Assembly: GCA_014727835.1 (NCBI GenBank)
Contig: WJMT01000075.1
Coordinates: 1 to 46,833, forward strand
Direction of reading: 5' to 3'
DNA length: 46,833 nucleotides
Source of the DNA: Candidatus Aminicenantota bacterium
GTDB lineage: Bacteria > Acidobacteriota > Aminicenantia > Aminicenantales > Aminicenantaceae
Shown here: in pieces, positions 16,074 to 23,083 of the stretch
How the letters are laid out: each line of letters opens with the position of its first letter
Position numbering within the stretch: the stretch's first letter is position 1
Program-made: the position numbers and the translations under genes
The notes under the pieces: model-generated
Told to the model about the DNA's origin: nothing
Seen by the model: only the letters and a program-made list of their open reading frames with translations
Databases searched by the model: none

Positions 16074-16090
16074 AGCAAAATCCATGCCAA
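16074..16090 (-). promoter_or_regulatory. sigma54-type -24/-12 promoter for the DUF6600 gene
   Basis: The minus strand reads TTGGCATGGATTTTGCT, matching the sigma54 pattern TGGCAC-N5-TTGCW with one mismatch and the exact GG-to-GC spacing. The predicted start near 16063 leaves a 15-nt leader holding the AGGAG and the ATG at 16048. This would make expression dependent on an enhancer-binding activator. Confidence 0.6.
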
Positions 16091-16100
16091 GTCTTCATCT

Positions 16101-16144
16101 CTGTACAGAGTGCAACGCCCTGTCCTGTTTAAAGGACAGTTGCA
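16101..16144. promoter_or_regulatory. palindrome cluster, candidate activator-binding site
   Basis: Three dyads are stacked upstream of the sigma54-like promoter: the palindrome CTGTACAG (16101-16108), CTGTCCT-N6-AGGACAG (16120-16139) and an outer TGCAAC-N22-GTTGCA (16111-16144). Relative to the predicted start they fall at about -40 to -80, suitable for an enhancer-binding protein. The outer and inner arms could also fold as a hairpin in RNA. Confidence 0.45.
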
Positions 16145-16176
16145 ACCCTTTAGAGAGACTTGACCAAGAGGATAGG

Positions 16177-16344
16177 GTCTTTAGTCACAAAAACTGTTCT
16201 GAATGAGTCTGTTATCTGAGCTAAAGACAGAAAACGACAAATGATAAATTTTCAATATTACGGAGAGAAACTCTGAGAAACAGAGTTGAAGTTGCTATTC
16301 CCGCAAAAAGCAACTTTCTCCGTAAGCTGCTTTCTGCGGTTTTT
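16177..16344 (+). ncRNA. candidate structured RNA with three-way junction and competing terminator
   Basis: A perfect 8-bp helix GTCTTTAG (16177-16184) / CTAAAGAC (16221-16228) precedes a three-way junction. Its closing stem is 9 bp (16258-16266 with 16317-16325); the two arms are AACTCTG/CAGAGTT (16269-16275 with 16281-16287) and AAGTTGCT/AGCAACTT (16289-16296 with 16309-16316). An alternative 11-of-12-bp hairpin (16301-16312 with 16328-16339) followed by TTTTT would disrupt the junction and terminate transcription on the plus strand. No convincing plus-strand promoter was found, so the transcribed strand is inferred from the T run. Confidence 0.45.
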
Positions 16345-16350
16345 ATGAAC

Positions 16351-16548
16351 TTATTTCTTTTTCAGGATGGGCATCCCTGTTCTTTCAGTCTCAATGACCT
16401 TATAACCAGCTGGGACATCATCCAGTGATCCATCTCTTATATCTCTTGCAAAAAAATATATTCTTTGCGTTCTACCCCCTTTTAAATTCACATCCTTGAA
16501 ATGCAGAAAATACTTTGTTCCTTTGGAATTGGTGAATTCATATGCCAT
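16351..16548 (-). CDS. small conserved protein of unknown function
   Basis: A 65-residue protein beginning MAYEFTNSKGTKYFLH with the later pattern GGRTQRIYFFARDIRDG and ending RTGMPILKKK. I recall short proteins of this pattern (tyrosine/phenylalanine-rich, 'TNSKG...YFLH' start and 'P.LKK' end) in various bacteria and archaea, with no known role. The compact size and alternating pattern suggest a small beta-rich fold. GGGAGGT lies seven bases before the ATG, a strong ribosome site. It is monocistronic. Confidence 0.75.
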   Translation of the reverse strand: MAYEFTNSKGTKYFLHFKDVNLKGGRTQRIYFFARDIRDGSLDDVPAGYKVIETERTGMPILKKK

Positions 16549-16678
16549 TTATTTGACCTCCCTTGTTATTTGTTACCTCTTTTTGTTGTATCCAGCTTTT
16601 CTTGCATGCATTGGTTTCCCACGTCAGTCTCATCGGATTCCCTGCTGTTTAAAGCCAGTTTACCTTTTTCATAACACT

Positions 16679-16705
16679 TTTATAGGAAAATTCTCCTCAT
16701 GTCAA
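16679..16705 (-). promoter_or_regulatory. possible promoter and long leader for the 65-aa gene
   Basis: Minus strand TTGACA (16705-16700) and TATAAA (16684-16679), with a short 15-nt spacer. It would leave a leader of about 120 nt (16672-16549) containing the palindrome TGCATGCA (16603-16610) but no convincing known riboswitch. Apart from this and the msrC leader, I see nothing in 16549-16775. Confidence 0.3.
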
Positions 16706-16775
16706 GTAAAGATTTGATAAATTCCCCTGATTTTGCAAATTTTTTTCGGCTGTTAAAATTTTTTTTATTTTTTTC

Positions 16776-16803
16776 TTTACAATGGAAATCATTTTGATAT
16801 AAT
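16776..16803 (+). promoter_or_regulatory. promoter for the free-methionine-sulfoxide reductase gene
   Basis: TTTACA (16776-16781), a 16-nt spacer, then a perfect TATAAT (16798-16803). The predicted start at about 16810 coincides with the first base of the pseudoknot described next. Confidence 0.6.
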
Positions 16804-16809
16804 AAGTAT

Positions 16810-16891
16810 GGCTCTTTTGTAGCGGGCTGGAAAGAGCCCCCACCTTTTTGGTTCCCATCATCAACCCCCCTTTTGCTGACAAACAGCCCGC
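16810..16891 (+). promoter_or_regulatory. H-type pseudoknot in the msrC leader, candidate cis-regulatory RNA
   Basis: Stem 1 pairs GGCTCTTT (16810-16817) with AAAGAGCC (16831-16838). Stem 2 pairs GCGGGCTG (16822-16829, inside the stem 1 loop) with CAGCCCGC (16884-16891). Both are perfect 8-bp helices. Loop lengths of 4, 1 and 45 nt are compatible with a classical H-type pseudoknot. It begins at the predicted transcription start and ends 22 nt before the ATG at 16914. A tiny ORF (MDV, 16900-16911) lies between. There is no T tract, so control of translation is likelier than termination. I do not recognise it as a known riboswitch class. Confidence 0.55.
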
Positions 16892-16913
16892 ACTTTAACA
16901 TGGACGTTTGATT

Positions 16914-17366
16914 ATGAGTGACAAACTCTCGCAAAGATACCAGCGAATTTATGACCAGATTCAGGTTCTGTTGAAAGACACAGAAGACAAGATCGCCAAA
17001 ATGGCCACTGTATCCGCTGTTCTCCACCATAAAATGCCTCATTTCTTTTGGACCGGATTTTATATCCTTAAGAATGACAGATTGATTGTGGGACCTTACC
17101 AGGGAAGTGTGGCCTGCTTGGAATTGTCTGAAAAAAAAGGCGTGTGTTGGTCAGGAGTCCTCCATAAAAAGACGGTTGTGGTCCCAGATGTTCATCAATT
17201 TCCCGGACACATTGCTTGTGACAGCAGATCCAATTCGGAAATCGTGGTCCCTCTGAAAAACAAAGAGGGTTCTGTCACAGGTGTATTGGATGTGGACAGC
17301 CGAAAATTCAATGCATTTACAGCGGTAGATAAAGAGTGGCTTGAAAAAATCGCACTTCTCATTTAA
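16914..17366 (+). CDS. msrC: free methionine-(R)-sulfoxide reductase (GAF-domain fRMsr)
   Basis: A 150-residue single GAF-domain enzyme that reduces free methionine-R-sulfoxide with thioredoxin as reductant. The three catalytic cysteines are C68 (GSVAC), C78 (KGVC) and C102 (GHIACD), with exactly the 10- and 24-residue spacings of the E. coli enzyme (84/94/118). The flanking DVHQFPGHIACDSRSNSEIV is diagnostic. The ATG at 16914 has only a weak GGA upstream, which suits a controlled start. An 82-nt pseudoknot precedes it. The S9 peptidase gene follows after 53 nt. Confidence 0.9.
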   Translation: MSDKLSQRYQRIYDQIQVLLKDTEDKIAKMATVSAVLHHKMPHFFWTGFYILKNDRLIVGPYQGSVACLELSEKKGVCWSGVLHKKTVVVPDVHQFPGHIACDSRSNSEIVVPLKNKEGSVTGVLDVDSRKFNAFTAVDKEWLEKIALLI

Positions 17367-17419
17367 ATTTGATCCTTAAAAGGATAAAATGCCATTTGAC
17401 TTCAAATAAGGAGTTTATC

Positions 17420-19777
17420 ATGCCACCTTTGAAAATCAAACATCTCATCCCTTTCATGTTATTGACCGTTTTCCTGGGTTCGCTTCGAGTTTCTTCCTTG
17501 GAGCAGCCCCATGAAGAGCCAGGCTTCAAGCTGACCATTGACCAGATCATGAAAGGCCCGGAGCTGGTCGGAACATCTCCATCCCGTATCATGTGGTCCT
17601 ATGACAGCCAGAAGCTGTATTTCAGATGGAAAAGGCCGGATGAAAAACAAACCGAATTTTATTTTCTTTCTGTAAATGATTTTACTCCCCAGAAAATCAC
17701 CTTGGAAGAGATCTTAAAAAATCCCCCCATCATTCAGTCTGCATCTTCATTTTATGGCTACAGGTCAGGCTTTTTGGGAATTGATTTGGATTTTGACCAG
17801 AAAAAAAACAGAGCTGTCCTGGTCAGAAACGGAGATATCTTTTTGATGGATCTCCAAAAAGGAGAACTCACTCAAATCACAGAGACAAATGCCCGTGAAT
17901 CCCATGCCCGTTTCACGCCAAGCGAAAACGAGATTTCCTTTATATCCGATGACAACCTGTTTGTCTTGTCTCTGAAAGACTCCTCTATCAAGCAAATGAC
18001 ATCATTCACCCACGACTCTCCTCCCCAAAAAAAGGAACCGGATGAAATCCAAACATGGTACAGACAGCAGCAAAAGCAGTTATTCAAAGAATTCAGTCAA
18101 ACTCGAGCAGGAAGCAGACCTTATTTATCATTTTCTTCGCCAAAAAAAATAAAGCCTTTTTATCTCAAAGAGCATCAGAATATTTATCTTCTGTCTTTAT
18201 CTCCTGACCTAAAATATGTTTTTTTTATGATGGGTGAAACAAACCCTGATGCAAAGAACACTCTCGTCCCCGAATATGTGACCCGAAACGGTTATACCGG
18301 AACCATCCCTGCTCATGCCAAGGCGGCTCATTTGACAAGAAATATCAAAGCCGGCATCCTGGAATGCCGCACAGGAAAGGTGAAATGGATTGATTATGAT
18401 GGGGAGGGAAAAATCATCAACCCTTCCATGATTGAATGGTCTCCGGATGGAACCAAATGCCTGCTCACCGCAAGGTCAGAAGACAGAAAAGACATCTGGC
18501 TTTTCCGTCTGGATGTGACAACCGGAAAAACTTCTGTGATCGAACATGTCCATGATGAGGCTTGGATCGGATATTTGGGACTCACCAACATCCTGTGGTG
18601 GCCGGACAGCGAACATATATCCTACATCTCAGAAAAAAGCGGCTTTGCCCATCTTTATAAAGCGTCTTGGTCATCAGGAAAAACAGAACAGCTGACCTCC
18701 GGGAATTTCGAACTCTATTCTGCTGAATTCAATAAAGACCACACCGCATGGCACATCACTTCCAATGAAAAACATCCCGGAGAAAGACATCTCTATCACT
18801 GTTCTCTCAATGGAACAAAAAGAACCCGAATCACATCCCTGACAGGACATAATCAGGCCCTTGTCTCTCCTGACGAAAAATACCTCGCTGTCCTTCATTC
18901 CTCCAGCACTCATCCTGAAGAGCTTTATATAAAGGAATACGGATCTCAGAAAACGGCTCAGCGCATCACAGTCTCCTCCTCTCAAGCATTCCGTTCCTTT
19001 GACTGGTACAAGCCCCAGGTCCTGACTTTCCGGGCAAGGGACGGAAAAGATGTCTATGCCCGTGTTTACAAACCCGAGAAATGGCATCTCCAAAAACCAT
19101 CTGTGATCTTTATTCACGGAGCGGGTTATCTTCAGAATGCCCACAAAGGATGGAGCCATTATTATCGGGAGTATATGTTTCATAATTTTCTCATCCATAA
19201 AGGATATTTGGTTCTTGACATTGATTACAGAGGCAGCGCTGGTTACGGCCGGGACTGCCGCACGGCTATATACAGACATATGGGAGGAAAAGACCTGGAT
19301 GATATTGTGGACGGAGCCCGATTTCTGCAGGAACACTATGGAGCGAATCCAGAAAAAATGGGAGTCTACGGAGGCAGCTATGGAGGTTTCCTGACTTTTA
19401 TGGCCCTGTTCACGGAACCGGATGTGTTTCAAGCAGGAGCTGCTTTGAGGCCGGTTACAGACTGGGCCCATTATCACAACAGCTACACCCAGGATATCCT
19501 GAATCTGCCGCAGAATGATGAACAGGCCTATAAACAAAGCTCCCCCATTTATTTCGCAGAGGGATTGAAGAGTGCCCTGCTGATCTGTCACGGCATGGTG
19601 GACACCAACGTTCATTTTCAAGACACAGTCCGTCTGGTGCAGAGACTGATTGAGTTGGGAAAACAAAACTGGGAAGTCGCCATCTATCCGGTAGAGGGGC
19701 ACAGTTTTCACAATGCTTCTTCCTGGGCTGATGAATACAAAAGAATTTTTAAATTGTTTGAAGAAAACTTGAAATAA
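17420..19777 (+). CDS. exported S9-family (prolyl oligopeptidase-type) serine peptidase
   Basis: A 785-residue protein. Residues 1-30 are a signal peptide. Residues about 40-540 form a beta-propeller built of WD/PD40-like repeats (SPDGTKCLL, WWPDSEHISYIS). The C-terminal alpha/beta-hydrolase domain carries the triad: nucleophile S653 in YGGSYGGF, D728 in HGMVDTNV and H761 in EGHSF. Homologues are exported dipeptidyl- or acylaminoacyl-peptidases taking peptides from the periplasm or medium. The ATG at 17420 is chosen over one 51 bases upstream because AAGGAG and the signal peptide match it. It may be co-transcribed with msrC. Confidence 0.9.
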   Translation: MPPLKIKHLIPFMLLTVFLGSLRVSSLEQPHEEPGFKLTIDQIMKGPELVGTSPSRIMWSYDSQKLYFRWKRPDEKQTEFYFLSVNDFTPQKITLEEILKNPPIIQSASSFYGYRSGFLGIDLDFDQKKNRAVLVRNGDIFLMDLQKGELTQITETNARESHARFTPSENEISFISDDNLFVLSLKDSSIKQMTSFTHDSPPQKKEPDEIQTWYRQQQKQLFKEFSQTRAGSRPYLSFSSPKKIKPFYLKEHQNIYLLSLSPDLKYVFFMMGETNPDAKNTLVPEYVTRNGYTGTIPAHAKAAHLTRNIKAGILECRTGKVKWIDYDGEGKIINPSMIEWSPDGTKCLLTARSEDRKDIWLFRLDVTTGKTSVIEHVHDEAWIGYLGLTNILWWPDSEHISYISEKSGFAHLYKASWSSGKTEQLTSGNFELYSAEFNKDHTAWHITSNEKHPGERHLYHCSLNGTKRTRITSLTGHNQALVSPDEKYLAVLHSSSTHPEELYIKEYGSQKTAQRITVSSSQAFRSFDWYKPQVLTFRARDGKDVYARVYKPEKWHLQKPSVIFIHGAGYLQNAHKGWSHYYREYMFHNFLIHKGYLVLDIDYRGSAGYGRDCRTAIYRHMGGKDLDDIVDGARFLQEHYGANPEKMGVYGGSYGGFLTFMALFTEPDVFQAGAALRPVTDWAHYHNSYTQDILNLPQNDEQAYKQSSPIYFAEGLKSALLICHGMVDTNVHFQDTVRLVQRLIELGKQNWEVAIYPVEGHSFHNASSWADEYKRIFKLFEENLK

Positions 19778-19785
19778 AGTATAAT
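19758..19785 (+). promoter_or_regulatory. promoter for the ABC-TPR-prepilin peptidase operon
   Basis: TTGAAG (19758-19763), a 16-nt spacer and a perfect TATAAT (19780-19785), overlapping the end of the S9 gene. The predicted start is near 19792, 18 nt before the ABC ATPase ATG. Confidence 0.45.
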
Positions 19786-19809
19786 TTTTCAGTACAGGTC
19801 GGAATTCTC

Positions 19810-20724
19810 ATGCAAGAACACAAAGCACTGGAGGTCAGAGACCTTCACAAATCCTTCAAAACCGGATTTATGGGAAAAAAAACCAAAGTTTTGAGGGGAA
19901 TATCATTAGATGTCAAAAAAGGGGAGATATTCGGATATCTCGGACCCAACGGTGCTGGGAAAACATCCACCCTCAAATGCCTATTAGGCCTCATCTTTCC
20001 GGACAGAGGAAACATCAAAATATTCGGATTTGATCATCTTTCCATGAAAGCCAAGCAAAAAACAGGTTTTCTTCCTGAAAACCCCTATTTCTATGACTAT
20101 TTGACAGCTTCAGAGTTCTTAAATTTCTACAGCAAACTGTTTGAGAAACAAAAAACAGAACAGACCCCGGATCTTCTAAGGCTGGTGGGGCTAGAAAACA
20201 AAGGGGATATCCAGTTGAGAAAATTTTCCAAAGGCATGCTTCAGCGCATGGCTCTGGCCCAAGCGCTTATCAATGACCCGGAGCTGCTTCTGCTGGACGA
20301 ACCTTTGGGGGGCCTGGACCCGATCGGAAGAAAAGAAATCCGGGACATCATTTTGAATCTCAAAGAGCGAGGAAAAACCATTTTTCTGTCTTCCCATATC
20401 CTTCAGGACATTGAGATGATCTGTGACCGGGTGGCTGTACTGGTGAATGGAGAAGTCATCAATCAGGGGCGTCTTCATGACCTCGTGTCCCAGGAGATCC
20501 TGTTTACAGAAATAACCGTCTCCCAACTCAGCAACAAAGACCTGGAATCTTTTGGAAAGACTTTGTCTCATTATGGAGATAAGAGTTTGATTCAAATATT
20601 TGACCAAAACAAAGTGAACCAGATCTTGCAGTTCATCAATGAAAAAAATGGAAAGGTGCACTCCCTTGTCCCGCGCACTCAGAGTTTGGAAGATATTTTT
20701 GTGGGAATGGTGAAACAAAAATGA
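19810..20724 (+). CDS. ABC transporter ATP-binding protein (PilH-like context)
   Basis: A 304-residue CcmA-type ABC ATPase powering the permease encoded next. Walker A is GPNGAGKT at 45-52, the signature loop is the variant LRKFSKGMLQRMA near 137-149, and Walker B LLLLDEPLGGLDP is near 158-170; a C-terminal accessory domain of about 90 residues follows, as in gliding and Na/drug exporters. Its stop overlaps the permease start by four bases. Placement upstream of a prepilin peptidase recalls Myxococcus pilH-pilI-pilD, so a pilus role is inferred from context only. Confidence 0.88.
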   Translation: MQEHKALEVRDLHKSFKTGFMGKKTKVLRGISLDVKKGEIFGYLGPNGAGKTSTLKCLLGLIFPDRGNIKIFGFDHLSMKAKQKTGFLPENPYFYDYLTASEFLNFYSKLFEKQKTEQTPDLLRLVGLENKGDIQLRKFSKGMLQRMALAQALINDPELLLLDEPLGGLDPIGRKEIRDIILNLKERGKTIFLSSHILQDIEMICDRVAVLVNGEVINQGRLHDLVSQEILFTEITVSQLSNKDLESFGKTLSHYGDKSLIQIFDQNKVNQILQFINEKNGKVHSLVPRTQSLEDIFVGMVKQK

Positions 20725-21485
20725 AAATCAGAGCAGTTGCTTTGAACACCTTCAAAGAAGCGATCAGAGACCGAATTCTCTACCTTCTTCTTTTCTTTGC
20801 GGCGATCTGTCTCATCTTTTCCAGGATTTTGGCTCTTTTGACCGTGGGCGATAGAACCAAAATCATCATGGATGTGGGGCTGGCGTCCCTTTCCATCATT
20901 GGTGTGCTCATGGCCATCCTGATGGGGACCGGTCTTGTGTATAAAGAAATCGACAAAAAAACCGTTTACACTCTGCTTTCCAAACCCATCAACAGGCTTC
21001 AATTTTTACTGGGTAAGTTTTTTGGCCTGGTGATCACTCTCTTCATCATGCTACTGGTGATGACCGCCATCTTTATTTTGGTCATCCTTCTTCACTCCGG
21101 AAATCTCAGCTGGAAATTTTTTGTCTCTATCGGTTTCATTTTTTTAGAGCTATGCCTGATCACGTCAGTGGCTCTTTTGTTCTCCTGCTTTTCCACTCCG
21201 ATTCTGAGCTCTATCTTCAGCCTGTCCTTTTATCTCATCGGTCATCTTTCCTGGGGGTTGGAGACCCTGATAAACAAAATGAAGCCCGGGATCACACGAT
21301 TTCTGGCTCAGGTGATCTATGTTTTGCTTCCTGACCTGGAAAATTTTAACTTTAAAACAGAAGTGGTCCACAATCTTCCCATTCCTCCCCAGCTCTTTGT
21401 CTTCTCCTTTTTCTACGGAGTCATGTATACCTTTTTTGTTCTTGTCCTGGCCATGTTGGTGTTCCGGAAAAGAGATTTTGTGTGA
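20721..21485 (+). CDS. ABC-2-type transporter permease (PilI-like context)
   Basis: A 254-residue integral membrane protein with six hydrophobic segments (about 19-40, 54-75, 103-125, 135-158, 162-182 and 227-248) and the ABC-2 pattern VYKEIDKKTVYTLLSKPINR between the second and third. It forms the membrane channel for the preceding ATPase. The start overlaps that gene (ATGA), and its own stop overlaps the next start (GTGA), so the three are tightly coupled. The transported substrate is unknown. Confidence 0.87.
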   Translation: MKIRAVALNTFKEAIRDRILYLLLFFAAICLIFSRILALLTVGDRTKIIMDVGLASLSIIGVLMAILMGTGLVYKEIDKKTVYTLLSKPINRLQFLLGKFFGLVITLFIMLLVMTAIFILVILLHSGNLSWKFFVSIGFIFLELCLITSVALLFSCFSTPILSSIFSLSFYLIGHLSWGLETLINKMKPGITRFLAQVIYVLLPDLENFNFKTEVVHNLPIPPQLFVFSFFYGVMYTFFVLVLAMLVFRKRDFV

Positions 21486-22327
21486 ATCCAATGAAAAAAA
21501 CCGTTTTGGCCGCACTCCTGGTTATCAGCTGTGGAATTTTTATGAGTCTTAAAGTGGTCTCAGACCGGATTCCCAGGGAAAAGGTCCCGGGAGCCTCTAT
21601 CATCTACATCCCGACCGGGAAATATCTCAAATATGCCTGTTTTGGCTATTCATCTGTGTGTGCGGATCTGATCTACATCTGGTCCATCCAGTACTTCAGC
21701 AATCCTTTTGTCCCTGAAAGATTCCAGCACTTGATTCACGTGTATTCCATCATCTCTGAACTGGACCCAAAATACCTGGATCCCTATCAGATCGGCGCTC
21801 TCATCGCCATTTATGACGCCAGAGATTTTGATGCGGCTATGGAAATTTTGGAGATGGGACTTGAAAAAAATCCTGAACAGTGGATATTCCCCTGGCAGGC
21901 CGGACACTACGCCCAAATGCTGCTGAAAGATTTTCATCTGGCAAAGGAATACTACAAAACAGCCATGGAGATCCCAGGTTCTCCTCCCATAACCAAACGG
22001 CTTTATTCCAATGCCGTCTATGAATTGGGTGATTACCAGACAGCATTGGAGCACTGGCTTGAGATTTACAAAAACGCACAGGATGAGAGAATCAAAAAAA
22101 TCGCCTCCAATCATGTCTACCGCACCAAAGCTGCACTGGATATCCAAAAAATCAAACGCGCGGTGGAAGAATATGAAAACAAATTCGGCGGTCTTCCTGA
22201 CGATTTAGACGCGCTTGAGTCCTCAGGCATCCTGGATTCCATTCCTCAGGACCTGGACGGACAGGACTATGTGTATGACAGAGAATCAGGCGAGGTCAAA
22301 ACAGCGGTCATTCCATGGAAAAGATAA
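21482..22327 (+). CDS. TPR-containing periplasmic protein with pilin-like C-terminus
   Basis: A 281-residue protein. A signal or anchor segment lies at about residues 4-25. Residues 85-215 contain about four TPR-like helix pairs (DFDAAMEILEMGLEKNPEQW, DFHLAKEYYKTAMEIPGSPP, DYQTALEHWLEIYKN). The last 60 residues (GGLPDDLDALESSGILDSIP, then a YVYDRESGEVK end) resemble the C-terminal disulfide-free loop of pseudopilins, where similar 'P.DP.G..Y.Y...GEV' patterns occur. GTG at 21482 or ATG at 21491 could start it. Overlap with both neighbours suggests it links the ABC transporter with the prepilin peptidase pathway. Function unknown. Confidence 0.75.
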   Translation: MNPMKKTVLAALLVISCGIFMSLKVVSDRIPREKVPGASIIYIPTGKYLKYACFGYSSVCADLIYIWSIQYFSNPFVPERFQHLIHVYSIISELDPKYLDPYQIGALIAIYDARDFDAAMEILEMGLEKNPEQWIFPWQAGHYAQMLLKDFHLAKEYYKTAMEIPGSPPITKRLYSNAVYELGDYQTALEHWLEIYKNAQDERIKKIASNHVYRTKAALDIQKIKRAVEEYENKFGGLPDDLDALESSGILDSIPQDLDGQDYVYDRESGEVKTAVIPWKR

Positions 22328-23082
22328 TTCTCACAATTCTCATCGGTCTGGCTTGGGGGAGCTTTCTCAATGTCCTGATCTTCAGGATTCCCAGAAAAAT
22401 GAGCATCCTGAGCCCTCCTTCCACTTGTCCTGAATGTCAGAATCGAATCAAATTTTACCACAACATACCGGTCATCTCCTATCTTTGGCTCAGGGGAAAA
22501 TGCGGATACTGCGGTACAAAAATCCCTTTGTCTTACCTTGTTGTGGAGCTGGCCACCCCTCTTTTATTCATGCTGGCCTATGTCCAGTACTCCTTAAGCG
22601 TGCATTTTTTCACATCCTGTCTGTTTATAAGCGCCATGATCCTTCTCTGCGTGATCGATTATCATCATCAGATCCTTCCGGATCTCATCACTCTTCCGGG
22701 TTTGCTCCTCGCTGTCATCTATTCTTTTTTCCGGACAGACATGAATCTCACAGACTCCTTGTTGGGAGCTGTTTCCGGTGCCGGCTTTCTTCTCCTGGTC
22801 TATGCCCTCTATTACCTCATCCGGAAAAAAGAAGGGCTGGGCATGGGTGATGTGACCATGATGCTTTTTGTGGGCTCTTATCTGGGATGGAAAATGTCGT
22901 TTTTGACTCTTCTTGCGGCATCATTTGCAGGCGCCGGAGTAGGGATGTATTTTATCTATTTCCGGAAAAAAGATCTTCAATTCGCGCTTCCATTCGGCTC
23001 TTTTTTGGCTCCGGCAGCGGTCTTTTCTCTTTTATGGGGAAATCAGATCCTCCAGGCTTATCTCAGCCTCTTCAAAACCTGA
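22315..23082 (+). CDS. pilD: type IV prepilin peptidase/N-methyltransferase
   Basis: A 255-residue inner-membrane aspartic protease that cleaves prepilin leader peptides and methylates the new N-terminus. The cytoplasmic zinc-binding tetracysteine is C38/C41 and C63/C66. The two catalytic aspartates are in CVIDYHHQILPD (about 106-117) and GLGMGDVT (about 175-182). About seven hydrophobic segments follow the usual topology. It overlaps the TPR gene by 13 nt and ends one base before the pilY1 stop on the other strand. It should process the four to five pilin-like proteins encoded at 26729-29415. Confidence 0.92.
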   Translation: MEKIILTILIGLAWGSFLNVLIFRIPRKMSILSPPSTCPECQNRIKFYHNIPVISYLWLRGKCGYCGTKIPLSYLVVELATPLLFMLAYVQYSLSVHFFTSCLFISAMILLCVIDYHHQILPDLITLPGLLLAVIYSFFRTDMNLTDSLLGAVSGAGFLLLVYALYYLIRKKEGLGMGDVTMMLFVGSYLGWKMSFLTLLAASFAGAGVGMYFIYFRKKDLQFALPFGSFLAPAAVFSLLWGNQILQAYLSLFKT

Positions 23083-23083
23083 C

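Noticed and set aside
16269-16287. CTGAGA inside the three-way junction arm, as in TPP riboswitches
   Set aside because: The other conserved TPP segments are missing and the match lies within a simple palindromic arm.
16549-16680. Segment with GGGAATCC and GATGA on the minus strand, slightly like cobalamin or SAM riboswitches
   Set aside because: Only isolated short words match; the required helices and conserved cores are absent.
16680-17042. 120-codon minus-strand frame over the msrC start
   Set aside because: It overlaps a well-supported gene, its promoter and the pseudoknot, and its composition is not protein-like.
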